Assembly: GCA_004009845.1 (NCBI GenBank)
Contig: RMBW01000015.1
Span: 365,989-429,988, forward strand
Source of the DNA: Davidsoniella eucalypti
Lineage: Eukaryota; Ascomycota; Sordariomycetes; Microascales; Ceratocystidaceae
DNA length: 64,000 nucleotides
Direction of reading: 5' to 3'
Positions within the stretch are counted from its first letter, which is position 1, and each line of letters opens with the position of its first letter. The translations under genes were made by a program, and so were the position numbers. This document shows positions 1 through 11,292 of the stretch, in pieces. The notes under the pieces were generated by a model. That model was not told the origin of the DNA, did not search any database, and saw only the letters and a program-made list of their open reading frames with translations.

Positions 1-555
1 GCTACTGTATCGGAGACAGATCTGATGCTGAGTGATCGACAGGTTGAGATCTTGCGGCAAAGTCGGGCATATCTTGATTCTACACATTCAAACACCCAGT
101 GCCAGTCAGTATCCTCCCGAGGAGCCAGTCGTACCTCCAGCCAGGGGATGCTTCACCTCGACACATCATCCATGATACTTCTCGGGCAACACTTCGATGC
201 CATGATGAACCACGTACAAGCGCAAATTGGCCAACTTGAGTTACAAATTCAAGAAAGTACCGATTCCTTGCAAGATGAAGCCACACTTGCCATGGTAGAT
301 GCTGATGCTGAGATGGCACGGATACAGGGTTACATGGCTCGTATGGATGAGCTGGATAATCACTTTGATGAGATTGCAAGCCTGCGCGATATTATTAAGG
401 GCAATCGCCAGCGTATTGCACTCTTAGCTCGTCAATTGGAAGAAACGCCGGACACTGAATCGGGTGATAAGAAAAAGCGGCATTCAAAAAGTTCCAAGCA
501 TGGATCTTCTTCAAACCACGGAGCAAACTCCAAAAAGATATCCAGAAAGTATTGA
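1..555 (+). CDS. BLOC-1-like small coiled-coil protein, 5' end outside window
   Basis: The frame is open from base 1 (eight codons before the first visible ATG at 25) to a stop at 555, so the gene or its last exon probably begins upstream. The visible product is at least 176 residues. It has a Ser-rich N-terminal stretch, a helical heptad-rich core at about residues 45-140, and a basic Lys/Ser-rich tail (KKKRHSKSSKH). This layout resembles the short coiled-coil subunits of fungal BLOC-1 (CNL1-type), which act in endosomal traffic. That match is from remembered sequence character, not a search, so the family call is moderate and the exact subunit is uncertain. No intron is needed within the visible part. 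Bases 556-660 are probably its 3' UTR. Confidence 0.5.
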   Translation, partial: ATVSETDLMLSDRQVEILRQSRAYLDSTHSNTQCQSVSSRGASRTSSQGMLHLDTSSMILLGQHFDAMMNHVQAQIGQLELQIQESTDSLQDEATLAMVDADAEMARIQGYMARMDELDNHFDEIASLRDIIKGNRQRIALLARQLEETPDTESGDKKKRHSKSSKHGSSSNHGANSKKISRKY

Positions 556-3100
556 TTTTGGATGCTTTAAGCTCCCTAGACCAGATTTACTGGCTATTGA
601 AGCCTCCTTGACGCGCGCTTTGCGTGGGTACACAGAACCTCTATAGCTCCTGATTTCCAACTTCATCTCAAGCATCATCATCATCTTGAGCTTTACGTAC
701 GACTTTCAATATCATATACTATCTACTTGAGTCCTCGCGGACAAGACTAAGCCACTATGGCCCTCGACGGCAACATCGATATTTATCTACTGATAGACCT
801 AATCTACAACATATATCCATCATTTATTCTTTGTCACATCATATACAGTTGACAAACTTGTGTTATAATTTTGTTATGTGATAGATTTAATTACTTTGTA
901 ATTGATGTCTAGGGTTTGTATTAACCCTGCTAATTGAGTCAGATAAATTACTAGGACGTAATTATGAATCCTGTATCATCTTAACTCGTGATAGACAAGG
1001 ATCCAATTTATAGCTGAAAACATACTAATCACAATCTTAAAAAGGGTTAAAGACGTGATGGTGGAAATATCAAAGTACGATGTTATGTACATACATATTG
1101 TATGCTGCATGAACATTTTGGTGGCGTTCATGCATGACCGACTACGCTTGACAATTTCATAGCCCACGCAAGTCTTGTTCTTCTAATGCAATAATACACA
1201 GTCTTAGGGTATATAAGTATAGTATTCCGTCTATAGTGCGATATATTGATTGGGTAGCCGCAACTGGGTTCAGCCTGGTTCAGCCACCGATATCCAGGAT
1301 ATTCAGGGCGGGTAGAACGGGAAAGGCTAATCTGTCAAGCAACTGCGAACAATTGGCTGGTGTAAGTGTCAAAAGAATAGGAGAGATGAGAAATAACAAT
1401 GGGCGAAATAATAGGCTGGAATGTTTTCGAAGGGCGCTAGGCTAAATGGCCTCGTTAGCCTACCTGAATTCCATAGCGTCGGGCACGAATCATGTTGAGG
1501 AATGGAACGTAAAGAAGGGAGTACCGGTGTCTATAGTATGGTTGACGGCATTATCGTGGATGTATTTTCTTGTTATAGGGCTGCTGGCTCAGGATAGAGT
1601 TTTGCAAAAGGGAGAAATGTCATAAACAAGAAGAACAATCTCGTTTTCATGGATGACTGCATGTGGAGTGGATATCGAATGATGCAGAGAACTTTGAAGG
1701 CGTTGGCGGATATCTAACATGCAGGAGAGAAGGGTTGGTGTTTTATCTGCTAGTGTTCTCTCCAGAAGATATGAGCTAGTGTCCTTGAAAGATGGAGAAA
1801 CAGAAGTCGAGTGTAAGAAGACATTGAAAGGGATAGAGCAAGCGACAAGCGAACTACTCAGGATCTGTTCCTGGAGAGACTGATACGATGTTGCTGTTTA
1901 TGCCGTTGGGTTGACGGCAACTAAACATCATATAGGTGACAAGATGGAGGGCACACACATTATTACAATATCAGTCTGGGGCAATAAGGTGCTATGTGAG
2001 GTCAGTATAGCCTTGGACGTTGACATTTCCAAGGCGGGCTATGTGGGAGGCAAAGGACAGCACATCAATATTGCGAAGCCCTAATATTTTTGCGTGGGCT
2101 CGATGCTACAGAAGAGGGAAACTAACGGCCACAGAAAACGGTTGGGCTCGAGTACTACCGTGCTTTTCCTGGATTATATACATATGACTGATTAGAGGAA
2201 TCTATCTTATCTCTGAGCTAATGCTTGAGTAGCTACATATAGCAAGATAGACTAAGAACCCGTTGATTGGATCGTCGAGATTAGCCGTAGCTTTGGTGAC
2301 CTGCTTGTCTGAGACCTATTTCTTGAAGCATGAAAATTGAGCGAGAAGATACGACATATGGATCACGAGAGTCTGTCTGATATGTGAGGTGAGATATCAA
2401 CTGCTAAGCTCGTAGTATTGTGTATATTCAGCGCATAATTTGCGGAGGCTAATGGTAGCACACACAGCATATCTGTAAATGCAGTGTTCTACAGATATAT
2501 GGCGGGGGCCCATAAGAATATTCTAGTAGCACGATACTATGCATATGTACACAACTGGCTCTGAAGCCCGAAAGACGAACATGGCAGGAAAATAGGAGAA
2601 CAGATTATTCTTCGGCATATATATAAATATGCAGTAGATGCAGTAGGATTAGGGCAACCTGGGCAGACCGGATATAAATAAGAACGCACAAAAGATGATC
2701 TCACGACGTAAAAAGCTGCTCGTTCCTGAGGAAATTCGGAAGATTCGGAAAATCTCACGAGGTTTGTTGCAACAATTCGAGCAAAAGGGCTGAAAGGAAA
2801 AACGGCGCGTCACGTCCCAACTTGGATGTAACTCTGGCCAACTGGGTCTGCTAATTACACAAATCAAATTTTCTGGCTTGCCTTGTTCTTTTGCTTACTC
2901 CTCGGCCAGAAGAAGAAAAGAAAAAAAAAGGTTATTTTTTATTTTTTTATTTTTTTATTCAGAAACCGGGGCTCTCTTCGATTCCTTAAGTTGGTTCCGG
3001 ACTGTTTCTTGTCTACTGAGATTTTTACCCCTAGTCAAAGGACCCGGCAAACTTAGTAACGAAGCAAGAAAGCTTGTGCCGTTAACAGTATTGCATAGTG
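556..3100. other. intergenic, AT-rich, no gene seen
   Basis: About 2.5 kb of AT-rich sequence. Open frames here are short (73 codons or fewer), have no recognisable domain and show no coding-like composition. I see no tRNA, transposon or clear repeat. Confidence 0.6.
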
Positions 3101-3159
3101 GCTTTGCTGGGTAGATCGTTAGGAGCCGTAACTAGAAGAACGAACGAGGAACGAAGCTC

Positions 3160-4321
3160 ATCTCGTCTTGTCGGTCCATGTTCTTGGTTTCGTTTTTCTC
3201 TCGCCTGTTTCTTTTCTTCTTCTTTCTTTCTTCTCTTCTTGTCAGAGTGAGGCAGCTTCTCACGGCCGTTCTTTCTTTACCTTACCTGTCCGCAGTCAGT
3301 TCCATGCGTTGTCTTTTGGCTGGTGCTGTAAAGCTACGTACAGCGAGGTCGACGACGTCTCTATAGCCTGCCCCAGCGCTGGCGGCCTCTTTTTATTTTA
3401 TTTTTGTTATGCAGCGGAAGACGAACAGCGGTCGTTTGAAGTCAGAGGCCGAAGAAAAGAAAAGAAAAGAAAAGGCACGCCTAGAGCTGTAGCAGCAGTA
3501 GCAGAACAGCAAGACACGGAAGCAGGCTTTGCAGGTCTCTGCTCACTAACTGATGCTACAGCTCGGCGCCTATTTTCCCAGATCATCCCCTGTGCCCCAA
3601 CTGCATAGTTCCCAAAGAACCACACCCAACGCGCCTTTCAGCGTCCTGCCCTCTGTTTCTTTATTCGAGCCCACTGAAAGCCAGCTAAGCTAAGCCAGCA
3701 CAGCGCCCACAGACGGTGGAAGATCCCGCTTGTTTTCTCGTTCACTCGTTTCTGCTGTCCGCGTCTTATTTTATTACCATATTAATATCACTCTATCGGC
3801 CTTTTTTGGTAGCTGGCTTTGCGTTGGATATTGTGACTGCCTGCTGCTAGCCACCGCATTTCCAGTCTACAGCGTTTGCAGCTACGACTCCTGATTTATT
3901 ATTATTTTTATTATACTTTTTGTTTTTCCTGTTCCCAGCCATCGCATTTGGATAACTCGCTGCATCCCCAAAAGCTGCGGCCTTGCATTCATCGCTTTTG
4001 TTTATTTTTTATTTTTTCCTTTGTTCCTTTGCCCATCCGACTTGCATTTGTCTGCATCTCAGCGTCTATTTTCTCGCCTTGAATTGCACTGTCTAGAAAC
4101 CCCTAGAATATCCGGCTTCCATTCCATGTCCTTCGTCTTGCGCCTGAAGTGATCATCCACCGATCCATTGTTCTGGGTCCCGCGATTTCGGTACGTTCTT
4201 TTTTCTTTCTTTCTTTTGTGCTGTTCTGGTGCTGGCCCGATAACACGCGCTTTTATAGCCCTGGGACCGCGCCGGCGTCCACTATAAGCCTCTGTAAGCA
4301 ACTGTACTAACCGCCATGCAG
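3160..4321 (+). promoter_or_regulatory. pyrimidine-rich leader with candidate 5' intron
   Basis: A long run of T/C-rich sequence with many TTTCTTTT-type blocks precedes the coiled-coil gene at 4.35 kb. It looks like a fungal core promoter followed by a long 5' UTR. A plausible intron lies at 4191-4321, with a GTACGT donor at 4191, a GTACTAAC branch-like motif just before the end and a CAG acceptor ending at 4321. Splicing it opens the downstream frame at 4322 but brings in no in-frame ATG, because a TGA lies at 4150 in the joined frame. The leader also contains short upstream ATG frames, for example from 3178 and 4126. Confidence 0.4.
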
Positions 4322-4349
4322 CACCACTATATTAGAACCCTCGCACACA

Positions 4350-6557
4350 TTGCCTGTCGTGGCGCATCTCGCCCACGCAGAATCGCACCGCCAGCAGCAG
4401 GCTTCTGCGTATCCGTCCGCAGCTTCGGCAGCATCACTGCACCATCTTGATTTCCAGCCTCTCCAGCCCTCTCCACAGCTCCGCGAGGAGTCTCATCTGT
4501 CGCCCACCGCGTCGGCCGGCTCTTGCTCTCGCTCTTGCTCTCGCTCACTGCGTCGGACGCCGACGATCGAACGCCGCGCTCTCCTCGAGAAAGAGCCCAG
4601 TCGCCGCTCGCGGATCCTCTCGCAGATCCTCAGCGACTCCGAAGACGAAGAGACCCTCACCGTCCCGGATTTCCCCTCGCCCGAAAAGCGCGCCACTGTC
4701 GCCGACGACGAGCTCGAAGAGTCGTTTTCCGCCTATCTTAGACGCCCGCCTGCCCACCGCTCCAAGCGCAACCACCGCGCCGTTTTGTTCGCCCTAGAAG
4801 AAGCGCTTCGAGGTCCGTATTCGTTTACGCCTGATCTCGTCGAAGAAGAGGCCGAGCTCTGGGAGCCTCACGGTATCCAGCTAGTCCAACCCGCCCGAAC
4901 CCCCTCGCCGGAGCCTGCCGTTCGTCCTACGCCTAGCGTCCGCGCCCATCGCAGAGCTGTATCGCAGCCCATTCCCCCATCTGCATCCCGCACGCCCTCT
5001 CTCCTCCGCCAGGCCTTTTCCAGGCCTTTCGCCGACCCAATGACGTCCCGCCAGAGAACTACAGTGTCCAGCACCGCACCAGCTGTATCCGCGCTGGCTG
5101 CAGCCGCCGGCATCAAGAGCCCAACGCAGATAATGAAGGAACGCCAGGACCGTGAGCGCCGCCGTGCAGAGCAAAAGGAGCAGGACAACTTGCTTAGAGA
5201 CCAAGAAAAACGGCGCCAGATCGCCGCCGAGCAAGAGATACGGCATCAAGAAGAAGCCAAGAGACGGAATGCAGAGCGCAAGTCTGCTGCTGCTGCTGCC
5301 GCCGCTGCTGGTGGTGCCCAACAACAACCCCAGCCCACATCACAACCACAACCCTACATGTCCAGCGCCCAGCCTGGCACGCCGAGGGCCCGGCTTTACA
5401 CTGCAAACAACGACCACACCGGCGATGCTGGGGTCGCATCATCACAAACACCCGCGAACGGAGGCGCCAACTCCACGAAAAAGCCCCAGTCTTCCGCCTC
5501 GAAGGCCTCGTTCCCGCACGCATTTGAGCGCTGGGAGACTCTTTCCGCCCAATGGGAAGGCCTTACACGCCATTGGATCCGGCGGCTGGAGATGAACGGC
5601 GCCATGCTCGAAACAGACCCCCTCAGCAAGACGTTGTCGCGTCAGGTGACTGATCTGTCGGCAGCTGGCGCCAACCTGTTCCACGCCGTGGTTGAGCTAC
5701 AGCGCCTTAGAGCCAGTTCTGAGCGTAAGTTCCAGCGCTGGTTCTTCGAAACTCGCGGCGAACTCGAGCGACTACAGGAGGACAAGGCCCAGCTGGAAGC
5801 CGCGCTACGTGATGAGCAGAACAGTGGGCGTGAAGCCGCTGTCGAGGTACAGAATACCGAGACTGTCAACACCCTACAGCGCCAGCTCGCCGAAATGAAA
5901 AAGGAGCTTACTATCTCCAAGGAGGAAGCCCGCCGTGCGTGGGAGGAACTCGGTCGTCGTGAGCAGGAAGAGCGCGAACGGACCTTTTCCCTGCAGAACG
6001 GCCATCCCACTATCGTCGGCGGTGTTCAAGTTGTCCCCATGGGTGCTGGAGGAGGTAGTCGCCACATGGCGCACATGTACCACCAGCCTCAACAGCCCGG
6101 CGGTAGCCACACCCCTCCAGACCAGCCTCCAGTGACTTCGGCTACAAGTTCCACGATGGGCTACCTGGCCGATGCGCAGAACTATCCCTCTCATAGCGGC
6201 TTTGTTAGAGACGCCGCCGGCAATGAGCTATTAGACTCCCACGGCCGCCCCATCCCCTACGAAATGCCTAGTTCGCCAATGTCACATCCCGATATGGACG
6301 ACTACAATCTGCCTAGCTCGCGCTCGCATCAAGGCCAAAGCCATCACCAACAGTACCAGCCTCTTGTCAACCCTGTCCAACCTTCCACTTTCACTTCCAC
6401 TTCTTCTGCTCCGCCATCGTCTTCTATTCCACCAGTCTCGGCTGGCCAGTATAGCTCACCGGCAGCGTGGGATACGCATCAGCACCCTACGCGTCTAAGT
6501 GACGTGCTGGAAGAAGAAGAATCACGTACAACAGCTAGCCAGATTAGCCGGAATTGA
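4350..6557 (+). CDS. conserved fungal coiled-coil protein, start codon unresolved
   Basis: A GC-rich frame of about 735 codons ends in TGA at 6557. It is open back to a TAA at 4308, but it has no ATG before the Met near 5040. The span starts at a TTG (4350) only because no better start is visible. The sequence upstream of 5040 looks truly coding (SRRSRILSQILSDSEDEE, then FALEEALRGPYSFTPDL). A start in an upstream exon, joined at the CAG ending at 4321, is therefore likelier than a start at 5040. After the conserved N-terminal block come a basic Glu/Lys/Arg helix with a poly-Ala run (about residues 265-325), a globular-looking helical part (FERWETLSAQWEGLTRHW, about 390-410), a coiled coil (about 450-555) and a disordered Gln/Pro/Ser tail. 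I do not recognise a named family. A nuclear or cytoskeletal scaffold is possible but not shown. Confidence 0.75.
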   Translation: MPVVAHLAHAESHRQQQASAYPSAASAASLHHLDFQPLQPSPQLREESHLSPTASAGSCSRSCSRSLRRTPTIERRALLEKEPSRRSRILSQILSDSEDEETLTVPDFPSPEKRATVADDELEESFSAYLRRPPAHRSKRNHRAVLFALEEALRGPYSFTPDLVEEEAELWEPHGIQLVQPARTPSPEPAVRPTPSVRAHRRAVSQPIPPSASRTPSLLRQAFSRPFADPMTSRQRTTVSSTAPAVSALAAAAGIKSPTQIMKERQDRERRRAEQKEQDNLLRDQEKRRQIAAEQEIRHQEEAKRRNAERKSAAAAAAAAGGAQQQPQPTSQPQPYMSSAQPGTPRARLYTANNDHTGDAGVASSQTPANGGANSTKKPQSSASKASFPHAFERWETLSAQWEGLTRHWIRRLEMNGAMLETDPLSKTLSRQVTDLSAAGANLFHAVVELQRLRASSERKFQRWFFETRGELERLQEDKAQLEAALRDEQNSGREAAVEVQNTETVNTLQRQLAEMKKELTISKEEARRAWEELGRREQEERERTFSLQNGHPTIVGGVQVVPMGAGGGSRHMAHMYHQPQQPGGSHTPPDQPPVTSATSSTMGYLADAQNYPSHSGFVRDAAGNELLDSHGRPIPYEMPSSPMSHPDMDDYNLPSSRSHQGQSHHQQYQPLVNPVQPSTFTSTSSAPPSSSIPPVSAGQYSSPAAWDTHQHPTRLSDVLEEEESRTTASQISRN

Positions 6558-7293
6558 AGATCTTGAAGTCTCTTATTCAAGATAGGAAGTGTGTACTGGT
6601 TGGTCGCTAGTGCAAGGATAATATCACCTTTTAAAAAAAATGAAGCGGTTTCAAGTAAATATATAGTATATATATACGTCTTGGGCGTTGGAAGCTGTAT
6701 ATTTTCGCATATGTTGTTCTTTTCACAGTTAGATATCTTTGTTCTTTTCTTTCGACATCTTTTTGCACATCTACTGGACTCGGTTTCATAAACTCGTATC
6801 GTCACGTCATACCTTTCGAACCCCCCTCTTTATCCTGGGCTTGTTTCAACTTGATTGGATTTTCGGTTTCTTGATCTTGCTTGCTTCGACTCAAGTGTTT
6901 TTATAGTTAGTCCGGAGTTACACATACATATTGGTTTATTTTTTTTTCTTCTTTTACATACTCAGACCCCTTTGCATTATTGTTTCTATGATCCTTTTGA
7001 TTTGATTTGATGTGATGTTGACATGTTTTTCATGTGATCTTGATATACGTTTGTGATTTTTAGATATAGTTTTGGGCATGGTCTAGACATGGACATGCAC
7101 AGTTTCCAATGAATTGAATCTGATAGGCCATTATATCATGTTACCGTTACTTTTTTTCTTTTTTCACCGTGAGGTCTAATATATTTTGCGGTGCTGTGCT
7201 TGCCGGCGGTTATAGAGAGGCGAGGAAAAGTTATACATATCGAAAGACGTTCGATTTCGAGATTATGTTATTCTTTCGTTTTTTTTGTGGGCT
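6558..7293. other. intergenic between convergent genes
   Basis: Shared 3' region of the coiled-coil gene and ADE1. It is T-rich with several TATATA and TTTTTTT runs suited to 3' UTRs and polyadenylation on both strands. No further gene is seen. Confidence 0.6.
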
Positions 7294-8220
7294 TTACAGA
7301 GCGACCTTGACAGCTTCATCAAAGTTCTGACCAGTCAGACGCTCAAAGACGTCTCTATAGTTCTTCTGAGTAGCCGCAACGATATCTTCGGGGAGCTTGA
7401 CACCCTCCTTGCCCTTCAGATTATTTTGGACTAGGTAGTTACGGACAAACTGCTTGTCGAAGCTGTCCTGATCACGGCCAGTCTCGTACTTGTCGACCGG
7501 CCAGAAGCGCGACGAATCGGGCGTCAACACCTCATCAGCTAGCACGACCTCGTCCGTCTCCTCGTCTAGTGCAAACTCAAACTTGGTGTCGGCGATGATG
7601 ATACCGCGCTCCAGTGCGTACTTTGCAGCCGCCGAGTATAGCGCGAGGGCCAATTTCTCGATGCGCTTGGCATATTTCTCGCCGCCAACTAGTGCGGCAA
7701 CCTTGCTGGGGTGAATGTTCTCGTCCTTGTCGCCGATGGCTGCCTTGGTCGAGGGGGTGAAGAGCGGCGTGGCAAACTTCTCGCTCTGCTTCATGCCGGC
7801 GGGAACTTGGATTCCGTGGACGGTGCCATGGGTCTTGTACTCGGCCCAGGCGCTACCGGAGATGTAGCCGCGTACGATGGCCTCAACAGGGAAGATCTTG
7901 AGACGGCGGACGGTCATGCTGCGGTGCGACACGAGGGCCTTCTCGACGGCCGATAAGTCGGGGGGTGGCGCAAGAGTGACAACGTGGGTCTTCAGGCCTG
8001 GTACAAGCTCGGAGAGGACCTTGAACCAGTGGGCCGAGGTCAGCGTCAACACAGTACCCTTGAAGGGGATGGCGTTCTCAAGAACGACATCGTAGGCGGA
8101 AATGCGGTCGGTCGACACGAAGAGTAGCTTGCTGTCGTCGATGCGGAAGAGCTCGCGGACTTTGCCGCTGGCGATATGATGCAGCGATGGCAGCTGAAGA
8201 GAAGTGATGGCGGTAGACAT
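7294..8220 (-). CDS. ADE1: SAICAR synthetase
   Basis: Phosphoribosylaminoimidazole-succinocarboxamide synthase joins CAIR and aspartate using ATP in de novo purine synthesis, in the cytosol. The 308-residue product starts MSTAITSLQL; its ATG is at 8220. An upstream in-frame extension exists, but it opens only with GTG at 8334 and is too hydrophobic to belong. Family signatures are in order: SGKVRELFRID near residue 17, STDRISAYDVVLENAIPFKG near 35-55, VEAIVRGYISGSAWAEY near 110-125, and DTKFEFALDE with VLADEVLTPDSSRFWP near 200-230. The length matches the yeast enzyme (about 306). No intron is needed. The gene is divergent from VMS1 across about 720 bp, and a TGACTC motif lies about 110 bp upstream of its ATG. 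Confidence 0.95.
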   Translation of the reverse strand: MSTAITSLQLPSLHHIASGKVRELFRIDDSKLLFVSTDRISAYDVVLENAIPFKGTVLTLTSAHWFKVLSELVPGLKTHVVTLAPPPDLSAVEKALVSHRSMTVRRLKIFPVEAIVRGYISGSAWAEYKTHGTVHGIQVPAGMKQSEKFATPLFTPSTKAAIGDKDENIHPSKVAALVGGEKYAKRIEKLALALYSAAAKYALERGIIIADTKFEFALDEETDEVVLADEVLTPDSSRFWPVDKYETGRDQDSFDKQFVRNYLVQNNLKGKEGVKLPEDIVAATQKNYRDVFERLTGQNFDEAVKVAL

Positions 8221-8327
8221 GATGATTGCAGATTGACTAATGAAGACGGGCCTTGAAGTAAATAAAATAAAGATGAAAAACAAAACACAAATTTGGCTGG
8301 TGATGTTTAGATCCCACGAGTAGGAAA

Positions 8328-8333
8328 GAGTCA
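8328..8333 (-). promoter_or_regulatory. TGACTC (Gcn4/CpcA or Bas1-type) site upstream of ADE1
   Basis: GAGTCA on the plus strand reads TGACTC on the ADE1 strand, 108 bp before the ATG. In yeast this core is bound by Bas1 and Gcn4 upstream of purine genes. A single 6-mer can arise by chance, so this is a suggestion based on position. Confidence 0.3.
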
Positions 8334-8701
8334 CACCCCAATTCGGCTGATTTTTTGCGGAGCTTAGTTTGGTAGTTTCTTGCTCTAGGGGCCTGTAGTT
8401 GTGATTAATTGCTATTTAAGAGTACTTGCATTCCTTAGCATTTCTAAGACATTACTATTTCGTGCCAAAGACTAAGACAATATTGACTGTTTATTATGTA
8501 GCATACAGACATAAACGTGCTGCTAGCATTGATATCTTCTCATGATGTATGATTAAACAACCGTACTAATGCTTATTTTGTAGTTAACTTCGTGTATCTA
8601 CTCATTGTAAAGAAAAACCACATGCTTGTACACAAAATTCGCTATGTTGCGGCTGGTGTCACTTCGCTCAAAGCGGGGTGCTTGATTTTTGGGAAACTCG
8701 A

Positions 8702-8762
8702 GATAAAGATAAAGATACATGCAAGCTCTTTCAGTCGGTGCCAGCTGTCAGCAGGTGACAGC
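8702..8762. promoter_or_regulatory. GATA cluster and GCTGTCA palindrome in the ADE1/VMS1 intergenic region
   Basis: Three GATA cores spaced 6 bp apart lie at 8702-8717. An inverted repeat GCTGTCA-5 bp-TGACAGC lies at 8744-8762. Both sit in the divergent promoter about 180-235 bp upstream of the VMS1 start. Clustered GATA cores fit AreA-type regulators. The palindrome could be a dimeric factor site. Confidence 0.35.
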
Positions 8763-8937
8763 AAACTTCCCGGCCAGTGACGCATTTGCCGGGGCCAACC
8801 TACCATAAGTTGAAGCAAACAGGCATCATTAAACTACAGCTTCATAAGCAAAAAGTTAGTTATCTAAACCATTTTGCTTTCTATTTTATTTTTTGTTTGT
8901 CGTTTTCTTTGTTGAAGCATATTCAAAGCTGCCCGTA

Positions 8938-10924
8938 ATGGCGAACAAATCAGACGATATTACCAAGAAGAATCTCTATGGTGCGTATCAAGATTAATAG
9001 ACCAACTAACGATGAGCAGACTACTAATATCGTCATCTATATCTTAGTCTTTGATCTTGCAAAGGAAGTCTTAGATTCTTTAGCTCTCAAAGATTCATCA
9101 GAGCTTCATACTCAAGAAGCTGAAGTTAGTCAAGTAGTTGCTCAGGGAGGCAATGACGGCGCACTGTCTTGCTCTCTATGTTCCCTTAGCTTTGAATCTG
9201 TTCTTGATCAGAGAAGCCATCTCAAGTCAGATCTCCACCATTACAACCTTAAGCTCAAGCTTCGTGGCTCGCCGCCAGTCACCGAACCGGAGTTTGAGAA
9301 ACTCATCGGCGATCTCGACGAGAGTTTATCAGGTGAAGACTCATCCGACTCAGAACCAGAAGATTCGGCTCGCAAGGATAGCACTCTATCAGCACTCCTG
9401 AAGCGCCAGGCCCATATTTCTGGTTTTTCTAAGCCAGTCAGTGACAACTACGGTGATGAAGATGATGATCTCACATCGCCACGGCGTGGCCAGTCAAAGG
9501 CGCCATTGATATGGTTCAGCTCGCCTCTACTGCCTATCAACACGTATTTTGGTTTCTACAGGGCGCTTTTCGGGGCCTCGGAACTGGCAGATGATGCTCA
9601 GGCTGCTGAACGTATCAAAGCCAAACAACTGGCTCCTATCGTGATGCCAAAACTCAACAAGGACGGTTCCCCTCTACTGACTTACAAGGGACCCCATATC
9701 TTCATGTGCATGATTGGTGGCGGTCATTTTGCTGCCATGGTTGTCGCTTTACCACCAAAGCAAGTGAAGAACAACACCACCGGTCCCTTGAATCGTGAGG
9801 CTATCGTGCTAGCTCACAAAACATACCATCGTTACACGACACGTCGCAAACAGGGTGGCTCACAATCTGCCAACGATAATGCCAAAGGAGCAGCGCATTC
9901 CGCCGGTTCGACTCTTAGAAGATATAATGAGCAAGCTCTCACCGATGACGTACGGGCACTTCTCACTGAATGGAAGCCATTGCTTGATACTTCCCAGCTG
10001 CTATTTATCCGAGCTACTGGTATGACAAACCGAAGAACGCTATTTGGCCCGTACGAAGGACAGGTCCTTAGGGCAAATGACGACAGAATCCGTGGCTTCC
10101 CATTCAGCACTCGTCGCGCGACACAGAACGAGCTTATGCGGTCATTCATTGAGCTCACAAGACTAAAAGTACGAGAGATTGTGCCTCAGGAAAACAAGCC
10201 AGACACGAAAGCCACGCCACAACCCAAGCCAACACCAAAGGCACCACCGAAGCCCGAACTTAATGAAGAGGAAGCAGCTGCTTTAATGCACACCCAACAG
10301 ATCCAGGGACTGATTCGACGATCAAAGCTTCCAGGTCTTCTCACATACTTCCAGAAGAATGAAATCGACGCCTCGTTCAAGTTCTTCCCTGCTGATCAAA
10401 ATCACCATGCCCCGACGCCACTGCACTTTGCAGCTAGTCAAAACTCAGCACCTATCATCACCGGTCTTCTCACCCGAGCCAAAGCAGATCCAACTGTTTT
10501 CAACGCAGAAGAGCGTGTAGCTTTCGAGCTGGCCGGAGACCGTGCTAGTCGGGATGCCTTCCGCGTTGGACGCTTCGAACTTGGTGAAGAGGCATGGGAC
10601 TGGGCTGCATCTAAGATCCCCACGGGCATGAGCCGCAAAGACGCCGAGGCGCGTAGCGACCGCGAGCGGCAAGAGGTGGAAAAGAAAGAGGCAGAGCATC
10701 GTAAGGCAGAGGAGCTACGGCTGTCCAAAGAAGGGCCAAAGGTAATCCCGGGAACAACCAGTCGTGACAAAGGACTACTAGGTTCTGTGGATGCCAAGAT
10801 GACACCTGAGGAGAAGAGGGAGAAGGAGTCACGCGGCTTGACTCCGGAAATGCGTATGAAGCTCGACCGAGAACGGAGAGCGCGGGCTGCCGAGGCACGG
10901 TTTAAATCCATGCGTGGTGGATAG
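8938..10924 (+). CDS. VMS1: Vms1/ANKZF1 peptidyl-tRNA hydrolase
   Basis: The ATG is at 8938, exon 1 is 8938-8980, the intron is 8981-9047 (GTGCGT donor, TACTAAT branch, TTAG acceptor, 67 nt) and exon 2 is 9048-10924. The join gives KKNLYVFDLAKEVL and a 639-residue protein. Vms1 releases nascent chains from tRNA on stalled 60S subunits and links ribosome quality control to Cdc48. Domains in order are a C2H2 finger (C56, C59, H72, H78), the VLRF1 catalytic domain at about 180-360 with the GGSQS loop holding the conserved glutamine, ankyrin-like repeats at about 465-540 (TPLHFAASQN), a charged coiled coil, and near the C-terminus RERRARAAEAR, which fits the Cdc48-binding VIM pattern R-x5-AA-x2-R. 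A shorter start at 8978 would lie against the intron and lose the conserved LYVFDL segment. Confidence 0.93.
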
Positions 10925-11292
10925 TAGTGAATAATAGTACCGGGTAGGTTATGATACGGGGCTCAGAGTGTGTAGCGACACCGAATCAATGATGATACCT
11001 ACAAGAGGCTAACCCAACTGCTTCAGACAGCATTACGAAGGAATATGTTATGACGAATGGCGAACAATGACGCAATGTTTTTAGAAAATATCACGTATAT
11101 CATGCAACTTCGTATAACTATAGGGGTTTTTTTTTTTTTAATTCATTTATCTTATGGAGCTATAGAGCTATGAAGATGTTCTTCGTATATAGTACCTATG
11201 GTAAGTACTGTTCTAGTAGATGAAAACATCAATAGTCTTGGAAGTGGCCATGAACATAAAAGATGACGAACAGCTTTCTGTAACATGTGGTA
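10925..11292. other. intergenic
   Basis: 3' flank of VMS1. AT-rich with a T11 run near 11130; nothing else is seen before the transposon derivative. Confidence 0.6.

Noticed and set aside
8221..8334. Hydrophobic N-terminal extension of ADE1
   Set aside because: It starts with GTG, lies over promoter sequence, and SAICAR synthetase is cytosolic and starts at MSTAITSL.
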